19,980 nt of DNA, taken from assembly GCA_037968895.1 (NCBI GenBank), contig JBBKWJ010000208.1, positions 1 to 19,980 on the forward strand, given 5' to 3'. Shown here piece after piece: positions 15,305 to 19,980 of this stretch (position 1 is its first letter; every line of letters starts with the position of its first letter). The stretch comes from JBBKWJ01 sp037968895. GTDB lineage: Bacteria; Actinomycetota; Acidimicrobiia; Acidimicrobiales; SZUA-35. The position numbers and the translations under genes were made by a program. The notes under the pieces are model-generated. The model was not told the origin of the DNA, did not search any database, and saw only the letters and a program-made list of their open reading frames with translations.

Positions 15305-16372
15305 ATGAATTCCCCCTACTCTCGAATACCTTCGTCCGCTGCTCTTCTCGTTCTACCCCTGGTCGCGGCAGCGTGTGCCAGTAATGTGGATGCTGCGGCC
15401 GTGTCGACTCCAGTAACGACCGAGGTTGTCGAGACGGCCACTACTGCGGTGCAAACTACCGAGACGCCGAAAACGGTCGCTCCAGTCACAGAGTGCGGGA
15501 CGCCGGGCGTCGCCGAATACACGCTCGAAGAATCTGGAACGAGTTACGCCGTCCGTGTGTTTTTGCCCCGAGCGATCGACGCTGAGGCACCCGCTCCCGT
15601 CGTGCTGAATTGGCATGGTCTTGGTTCGGAGGGCTCAGTCCAAGCAACCTTCACTGCGTATGAGATGCTCGCCGAGTCCAAAGGTTTCATTGTGGCGAGC
15701 CCGACAGGAGTCCCCGCCCCTGGTGATGATCGAAACTCATGGGAGTTGATTCAGCTCGACACACCAGACCGCGACGATGTTGCCTTCGCGTCAGCCCTAA
15801 TTGACGACATCACTGAGCGCTTCTGCGGTGATGTAACCCGCGTCTATTCCACCGGAATGTCAAACGGCGGACTGTTTACGAGCCGCCTGATCTGTGACCT
15901 TGCCGACAAGATTGCAGCCGCGTCGTCGGTCGCCGGACTCACCCATCCCGACGAATGCGAACCATCTCGAGCGGTGCCGTTCATCGCATTTCATGGCACC
16001 GACGATGGCGTCGTGCCGTACGACGGAACCAGAGGCTCAAGCAGCCTCCTACCTTCCGGAGCCCCGCCAGAACTCGTCGAGTTCTTCTCACAGGTCATGC
16101 CCGATGAGTTTGCCGAGTTCGCGGCTGACGCAGGTTGCTCGGCGGAGCCGGTCGTGACTGAAATTTCTGGAGAACTCATTTCGTACGATTATCAGGGTTG
16201 TGCGAACGACACTCCGATGACGTTCTACGAATTTATTGGTGGCGGGCACACATGGCCCGGCTCACCCTTCGCTGCGATCCTCGAAGCGAGCGGACTTGGC
16301 TATACGACGCTCGATATCGACGCCACGGCCGCCTCGTGGGAGTTCTTCCAGCAGCACACGCTCAACGATTAG
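15305..16372 (+). CDS. Secreted lipoprotein esterase of the PHB depolymerase / LpqC family
   Basis: A 355-residue protein with a lipoprotein signal: hydrophobic LLVLPLVAAAC with lipobox VAAAC (Cys24), then a Thr/Val/Glu-rich linker (about 30-65) before the folded domain. The alpha/beta-hydrolase features are NWHGLGSEG (oxyanion region), nucleophile Ser186 in GMSNGG, acid Asp234 in HGTDDGVVPY, and His315 in GGGHTWPG. This order and these motifs are typical of the PHB-depolymerase/LpqC/feruloyl-esterase group (carbohydrate esterase family 1-like). The enzyme is probably anchored outside the cytoplasmic membrane and hydrolyses an ester such as an acylated polysaccharide or polyester; the exact substrate cannot be told. 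No strong ribosome site is visible before ATG 15305. It converges on the acyl-CoA dehydrogenase pseudogene, whose last codons may overlap its 3' end. It begins about 40 bp after the AAA+ gene but looks functionally unrelated. Confidence 0.88.
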   Translation: MNSPYSRIPSSAALLVLPLVAAACASNVDAAAVSTPVTTEVVETATTAVQTTETPKTVAPVTECGTPGVAEYTLEESGTSYAVRVFLPRAIDAEAPAPVVLNWHGLGSEGSVQATFTAYEMLAESKGFIVASPTGVPAPGDDRNSWELIQLDTPDRDDVAFASALIDDITERFCGDVTRVYSTGMSNGGLFTSRLICDLADKIAAASSVAGLTHPDECEPSRAVPFIAFHGTDDGVVPYDGTRGSSSLLPSGAPPELVEFFSQVMPDEFAEFAADAGCSAEPVVTEISGELISYDYQGCANDTPMTFYEFIGGGHTWPGSPFAAILEASGLGYTTLDIDATAASWEFFQQHTLND

Positions 16373-17170
16373 CCTTGGCGAGCAGCCTGTTGGCGACGAA
16401 GCTCGCAGCGACCGAAGCGACGCGTACATGCGAGCGAGGGGAGTGTCGTCGGAGACGCCGACTGCGCCGTACACCTGAATTGCCTGATCAACGACAGTAG
16501 TAGCCGTCTGCATCACGAGAACTTTAATGGCCGACATGTCGGGCGCCGCTGCCTTGTCGCCCTCGACGTCCATCTACCACGCAGTGTGCAACGTCATGAG
16601 TCTGGCCGAATCAATGTTGATTCGGGCGTTTGCGATCCATTCTTGGATGTTCGCTCGAGACGAAACGAGTCCGCCGAACGTGGAGCGACTGTCTGCCCGT
16701 TCGCACAGGAGCGAGAGGGCCTGTTCCGCGACGCCGATGGTCCTCATGCAGTGCTGCACTCTCGCTGGTTGCCTAGGAGTGCGTCGGCTGGCAAACGTAC
16801 GTTGTTGAGTGCCAATTCGGTGTGTCCGTCGGCGTCCAGGTAACCAAACTTCGGCAGATTGCGAACCACGGTGAGGCCTGGAGTATCTCTGGGCACGACA
16901 AACACGGAATGTCGGCGGTGTCGTGACGCGGCGGGATCCGACCATCAAGTTGGGGCGTCAGCCACTGCTCCTTCTGGGCTGCGCTCCCATACAGGATGAG
17001 AGCATCACCGTTGATACTTGATGGCGCGTCGCAGTTGGTTGCCTCTTGGGCCAGCCGACTTGTGCCGAGGATCTCAGCGAGCGGGGCGTAGTCGAGGCTC
17101 GTCAGTCCAGGACCGTAGTTCGGAGGTCTGACGCCAGCGTGAGGGAACGATTCGAATGCGTGAAATCCAT
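16371..17170 (-). pseudogene. Decayed acyl-CoA dehydrogenase gene
   Basis: Fragments of an acyl-CoA dehydrogenase appear in order but in different frames. At the 5' end, ATG 17170 with GGAGG 7 nt upstream gives MDFTHSNRSLTLASDLRTT and then a TGA. Another frame gives GLTSLDYAPLAEILG and LYGSAAQKEQWLTPQLDGRI. A third gives TPGLTVVRNLPKFGYLDADGH and LPADALLGNQRE. The next has HCMRTIGVAEQALSLLCERAD, SRANIQEWIANARI and ARLMTLHTAW, then an in-frame TAG (16574-16576), then MDVEGDKAA, IKVLV and VDQAIQVYGAVGVSDDTPLA. The catalytic middle and the C-terminal LADGPDEVH region are missing. The total is roughly 800 bp against about 1.2 kb for an intact gene, so it has several frameshifts, deletions and stops. 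This explains the otherwise gene-free stretch before the flavoprotein gene. The exact 3' limit is uncertain. Confidence 0.85.
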
Positions 17171-17267
17171 CAGTGGTCCTCCGTGGCGTGCCGTCAATCT
17201 AGTGTGGCGGAAGTATCCGCAAGCTAATCCGGTTAGAAGACTGACCATCCCGCAGATAGGACGCGCT

Positions 17268-18698
17268 TTGAGCAACAACCAATACGATCTTGTGGCAATT
17301 GGTGGGGGAACGGCCGCCCTCGTCGCCACTATCGCTGCTGCGGGCCTTGGGGCCAAAGCCGTCCTAATTGAAATGGAGAAGCCAGGGGGCGACTGCCTCT
17401 GGACTGGTTGCGTGCCAAGCAAGGCGCTTCTGTCCGCGGCTGCGTTGGCAAGCGATATGCGTAACGCGAAGTCAGTTGGACTGAGCGCAGTAGAACCAGT
17501 GATCGACTTTCCTGCAGTCATGGCACACGTCAAAGGCGCGCAGGCCGTTATTGAGCCCCATGATTCGGCTGAGCACCTCGAGGCAGAAGGAGTCGAGGTC
17601 ATCATCGGCCGAGGCGAGTTTCTCGGCCCAGGCAAGATCAAGGTTGGCGACCGAGTGATCGAGTTTCGTTCGGCTCTCATCGCGACCGGTTCGCATCCTG
17701 TGGTTCCGCCAATTCCGGGGCTGGTTGACGCGGATCCGCTGACCAGCCATAACGTCTGGGACCTCAAGGCCCTCCCAGCCCGTCTTGTCGTCCTTGGCGG
17801 GGGGCCGATCGGTTGTGAGCTTGGTCAGGCGTTCGGTCGACTCGGATCGAACGTCACATTGATCGAAGCCGAAGCAGGCCTACTTCCCCGTGAGCCAAGC
17901 GAGGTGGGCGCCTATCTGGGCGAGGTCCTTCGCTCCGAAGGCATCGATGTGCGAGTCGGTGTTCGAGCCGAGTCAGTCGAGGCCCATGAAGGGGCATACC
18001 GAGTTAATCTGGCCGACGGAACCTCGGTTGACTTCGACAGGATTCTCGTGGCTGTCGGCCGCCGGGCCAACTCTGCGAACCTCGGACTTGAGCTTGTCGG
18101 TGTAGACGTCGACGAAAGAGGCCACGTCGTCGTCGACGACACGATGCGGACTACTGGCGACAACATCTTCGCTGCCGGAGATGTGACAGGGAAGATGCCG
18201 TTTACGCCCGTCGCCGCACACCAGGCCAGGGCCGTCGTGGCGAACGCCCTGTTCAAAGCGCGTAAGAAGGCCAAGTACGACCAGATCCCCTGGGTTACGT
18301 TCACTGCTCCAGAGATCGCAAGGGTAGGGCTCGACGGCGCAGCAGCCCGTGAGAAGTGGGGATCCAAGGCGATCGTCGAGCGGTTCGACTACGCCAACCT
18401 CGACCGAGCCATAACGCACGGACGGACAGGAGGCTGGGTCGAACTCGTCGGTGACAAGAAGCGAAGAATTGTTGGCGCGACCATCGTTGGTGAGGCGGCA
18501 GGGGAGAGCATCGCCGAGATCGTCGCCTTCATGACTGCAGGCGCCAAGATCGACACACTGTCGACGACTGTGCATGCCTATCCAACCTTTTCCGAGGGGG
18601 CGAGCCGAGCAGCAAATAGTGTTCTCGCGGACCGCTACTTCAGTCCGAGAGCCAAGCGAGTTAGTTCGATGGTCCGACGAGTACTTCGTCTGTTCTAG
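17268..18698 (+). CDS. Class-I pyridine nucleotide-disulfide oxidoreductase (dihydrolipoamide-dehydrogenase-like flavoprotein)
   Basis: A 476-residue protein from TTG 17268, preceded by GATAGGA at 6 nt. The open frame extends to 17046 but that part is antisense to the pseudogene and adds no family sequence. Motifs in order: FAD-binding YDLVAIGGGTAA (6-17), redox disulfide GGDCLWTGCVPSKAL (C43 and C48), NAD(P)-binding VVLGGGPIGCELGQAFG (about 172-188), second FAD motif IFAAGDVTGKMPFTPVA, and the C-terminal catalytic HAYPTFSE (H436, E443). The enzyme would pass electrons from NAD(P)H to a disulfide. It has no N-terminal heavy-metal domain and no C-terminal cysteine pair, so mercuric reductase is unlikely. 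No 2-oxoacid dehydrogenase genes are nearby, so a lipoamide role is not supported by context; mycothione- or orphan disulfide reductase roles remain possible. The C-terminus ends in a basic/hydrophobic tail (MVRRVLRLF). Confidence 0.9.
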   Translation: MSNNQYDLVAIGGGTAALVATIAAAGLGAKAVLIEMEKPGGDCLWTGCVPSKALLSAAALASDMRNAKSVGLSAVEPVIDFPAVMAHVKGAQAVIEPHDSAEHLEAEGVEVIIGRGEFLGPGKIKVGDRVIEFRSALIATGSHPVVPPIPGLVDADPLTSHNVWDLKALPARLVVLGGGPIGCELGQAFGRLGSNVTLIEAEAGLLPREPSEVGAYLGEVLRSEGIDVRVGVRAESVEAHEGAYRVNLADGTSVDFDRILVAVGRRANSANLGLELVGVDVDERGHVVVDDTMRTTGDNIFAAGDVTGKMPFTPVAAHQARAVVANALFKARKKAKYDQIPWVTFTAPEIARVGLDGAAAREKWGSKAIVERFDYANLDRAITHGRTGGWVELVGDKKRRIVGATIVGEAAGESIAEIVAFMTAGAKIDTLSTTVHAYPTFSEGASRAANSVLADRYFSPRAKRVSSMVRRVLRLF

Positions 18699-18718
18699 CG
18701 ACCTGCTACCTTCAGCCC

Positions 18719-19105
18719 ATGTCGCCAGCCGAAGTTGTTACCGCGTTCATCGCCGCTATCGAGCGGAAGGACGTCGCCGCTGCTGCGGCCATGGTCGCGC
18801 CGGACATCAGCTACGAGAACATGCCGATCACGCCGATCATCGGCGTTGAGGGAATGGTTGAAACGCTCAACAACTTCCTCAATGTGGCAGGCGAGGTCGA
18901 GTGGATTGTTGTTGCTCAACACGAAGTTGGCAACCGGGTCTACAACGAGCGCATGGATCGATTCCAAATTGGTGACGGGTGGCTCGAACTTCCCATCGCC
19001 GGGGTCTTCGAGGTAAACGAAGATGGCCTCATCACTCTCTGGCGCGACTATTTCGACATGGGCAGCTACTTACAGCAATTCGCCAAGCTCACCGGCATCG
19101 AATAG
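18719..19105 (+). CDS. Limonene-1,2-epoxide hydrolase family protein (NTF2-like fold)
   Basis: A 128-residue protein. The sequence matches the LEH family from end to end: EVVTAFIAAIERKD at the N-terminus, ISYENMPITPIIG, VYNERMDRF, LPIAGVFEV and LWRDYFDM. The catalytic Asp-Arg-Asp triad of Rhodococcus LEH is kept as R78, D80 and D110 (in ERMD and WRD). LEH enzymes hydrolyse epoxides in one step without a covalent intermediate; actinobacterial homologues act on terpene, steroid or lipid epoxides. The true substrate is unknown, and many family members lack proven activity. It starts 20 bp after the flavoprotein stop on the same strand and may be co-transcribed with it, although no clear ribosome site precedes the ATG. 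It converges on the NUDIX gene with a 23-bp gap, in which I see no convincing terminator. Confidence 0.87.
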   Translation: MSPAEVVTAFIAAIERKDVAAAAAMVAPDISYENMPITPIIGVEGMVETLNNFLNVAGEVEWIVVAQHEVGNRVYNERMDRFQIGDGWLELPIAGVFEVNEDGLITLWRDYFDMGSYLQQFAKLTGIE

Positions 19106-19128
19106 GACAAGAGGCGCAAGCGGCACGC

Positions 19129-19602
19129 TCAGGGACCAGTCTCGAATGGTGTCTCCGGTACGCCGGATTCGACGATCAGCCTCGCGTGGCGGGCGAGAGC
19201 GAATGGTGCCGTCACTTCCTTGGTTGCTTCGAGATCAGGCAAGGTCCACCAGGCCATATCAGTAATCATCTCATCCGCTAGGGCATCGCTATCCATGCTC
19301 GGGTTTAGTTCTGCTGAGTCGACTCTGACCAGAAAGACCCGATTACGTTGGCCACTAAACCGGACAAAGTCGTTGAAGTAGACCGTCTGGTTCCAGATCG
19401 GACCCTCAATTGACGTCGGCCGCACTCCCGTTTCTTCCGCCAGCTCACGATGGAGCGCTTGCGCGAACGTCTCGCCCGGATTCACACCTCCGCCGGGTAG
19501 GCCCCACACAACGCCGCGCGGAAACTTGAACCGAACCAACAAGATTCGTTGGTCAGGGTCAACGATGAGTCCGCGAACGGCGGATCGGAGATGGAGCGGC
19601 AT
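19129..19602 (-). CDS. NUDIX hydrolase
   Basis: A 157-residue single-domain protein. The Nudix box is complete: G38-x5-E44-x7-R52-E53-L54-x-E56-E57-x-G59-V60, read from GGGVNPGETFAQALHREL and AEETGV. The preceding RGLIVDPDQRILLVRFKF and WGLPGGG strands are typical of the fold. NUDIX enzymes use Mg2+ to cleave nucleoside diphosphates linked to another group (oxidised nucleotides, NDP-sugars, NADH, ADP-ribose and others); the substrate cannot be named here. The gene is divergent from the metal-transport gene, with about 80 bp between the two starts, so its promoter may be influenced by the Fur/Zur site located there. Its convergent neighbour at the 3' end is the LEH-like gene. Confidence 0.92.
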   Translation of the reverse strand: MPLHLRSAVRGLIVDPDQRILLVRFKFPRGVVWGLPGGGVNPGETFAQALHRELAEETGVRPTSIEGPIWNQTVYFNDFVRFSGQRNRVFLVRVDSAELNPSMDSDALADEMITDMAWWTLPDLEATKEVTAPFALARHARLIVESGVPETPFETGP

Positions 19603-19651
19603 CCCGATGTTCTAGCCGATCCTTGCGTTTTGAGGGTGTGTTGGTTGTTAG

Positions 19652-19672
19652 TGAGAATGATTCTCATTATCA
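19652..19672. promoter_or_regulatory. Fur/Zur-type operator upstream of a metal-uptake gene
   Basis: TGAGAAT-G-ATTCTCA (19652-19666) is a perfect 7-1-7 inverted repeat, the standard geometry for Fur-family dimers, and fits the actinobacterial Zur pattern TGAnAATGATTnTCA. A second, weaker 7-1-7 site, TGATTCT-C-ATTATCA (19658-19672), overlaps it at a 6-bp offset, as in many double-dimer Fur sites. It lies 10-30 bp before the ATG of the metal-binding lipoprotein, well placed for repression. Zur fits a zinc transporter best, but Fur or Mur cannot be excluded. Confidence 0.8.
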
Positions 19673-19681
19673 TTTGGCTCC

Positions 19682-19980
19682 ATGGCACTGACTCCGCACC
19701 CGCTCCGACATGGCGGGGCGCTACTCCTCGCATTCGGTTTGGTCGCGTCGGCTTGTAGCAGTGACCGCACCGACTCCGCGGGAAGCGACGACATTGCCGA
19801 CGACGGCCAAAGCACAACGATCATTGCCACGACCGCGATATGGGCCGACATTGTCTCGGAGATCGTGTGTGTGCCTGACATCGTTGTTGACACGCTGATC
19901 CCAAACGACGCCGACCCGCACGTGTACGAACCGACATTTCGTGACCAGGAGCGCCTCGAGCGAGCGAACCTCATTGTTGC
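19682..19980 (+). CDS. znuA: Zn/Mn ABC transporter substrate-binding lipoprotein (partial, 3' end outside window)
   Basis: Just under 100 N-terminal residues are visible before the window ends. The signal peptide is HGGALLLAFGLVASAC with lipobox VASAC (lipid-anchored Cys at about residue 24), followed by an Asp/Ser-rich linker. The mature start ATTAIWADIVSEIV, then TLIPNDADPHVYEPTFRDQERLERANLIV, is the hallmark N-terminus of ZnuA/TroA-type proteins; the DPHxYEP segment contributes the first metal-ligand His. The protein would capture Zn2+ (or Mn2+/Fe2+) outside the membrane and pass it to an ABC permease presumably encoded further right. The Fur/Zur palindrome directly upstream supports metal-responsive repression. 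No Shine-Dalgarno is visible before the ATG, so a leaderless or weakly initiated transcript is possible. The specific metal is not settled by this fragment. Confidence 0.88.
   Translation, partial: MALTPHPLRHGGALLLAFGLVASACSSDRTDSAGSDDIADDGQSTTIIATTAIWADIVSEIVCVPDIVVDTLIPNDADPHVYEPTFRDQERLERANLIV

Noticed and set aside
16574..16576. In-frame TAG in the acyl-CoA dehydrogenase as a pyrrolysine or read-through codon
   Set aside because: The same gene has several frameshifts and large deletions, so ordinary decay explains the stop.
17046..17267. N-terminal extension of the flavoprotein reading frame from 17046
   Set aside because: It runs antisense through the acyl-CoA dehydrogenase pseudogene, and the family N-terminus begins right after TTG 17268, which has its own ribosome site.
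17268..18698. Mercuric reductase
   Set aside because: No N-terminal metal-binding domain and no C-terminal cysteine pair; no mer genes nearby.

Overview
The window is moderately high in GC and most likely comes from an actinobacterium. The best lineage clues are a homologue of the mycothiol-linked reductase Rv2466c, a limonene-epoxide-hydrolase-family protein, Streptomyces-style PHO-box repeats, and several GTG/TTG starts behind GGAGG-type ribosome sites. An uncultured Acidimicrobiia-like organism would fit, but that placement is inference. No tRNA, rRNA, CRISPR array, IS element or phage module was seen.

Left part (1-5540), mostly minus strand: a cut-off SPFH-domain protein (YdjI type); an overlapping pair encoding a 2-oxoglutarate/Fe(II) dioxygenase-like enzyme and an isocitrate-lyase/PEP-mutase-family enzyme; a plus-strand glutathione peroxidase whose catalytic residue is encoded by an in-frame TGA followed by a textbook bacterial SECIS hairpin (a selenoprotein that automatic annotation would truncate); a convergent DUF2339 polytopic membrane protein; and a DsbA-fold reductase with a one-cysteine CPFA site.

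Middle part (5465-7405): three 11-bp direct repeats of PHO-box type lie in the divergent promoter region ahead of a Na+/phosphate cotransporter and a PhoU-like protein, a small phosphate-uptake unit.

Middle-right (7452-15262): a small acidic protein of unknown function, a YqiJ-like membrane protein with a soluble OB-fold-type tail, a YqiK-type flotillin, and a 1558-residue AAA+ ATPase (the family labelled 'DNA repair ATPase'/DUF3686) that overlaps the flotillin by 4 bp. These look like one membrane-microdomain/ATPase system. Its cellular job is not established and it is the best candidate here for an under-described system.

Right part (15305-19980): a lipoprotein esterase of the PHB-depolymerase/LpqC family; a badly decayed acyl-CoA dehydrogenase pseudogene; a class-I flavoprotein disulfide reductase (TTG start); a limonene-1,2-epoxide-hydrolase-like protein; a minus-strand NUDIX hydrolase; and, behind a perfect 7-1-7 Fur/Zur palindrome, the start of a Zn/Mn ABC-transporter binding lipoprotein that runs off the window.
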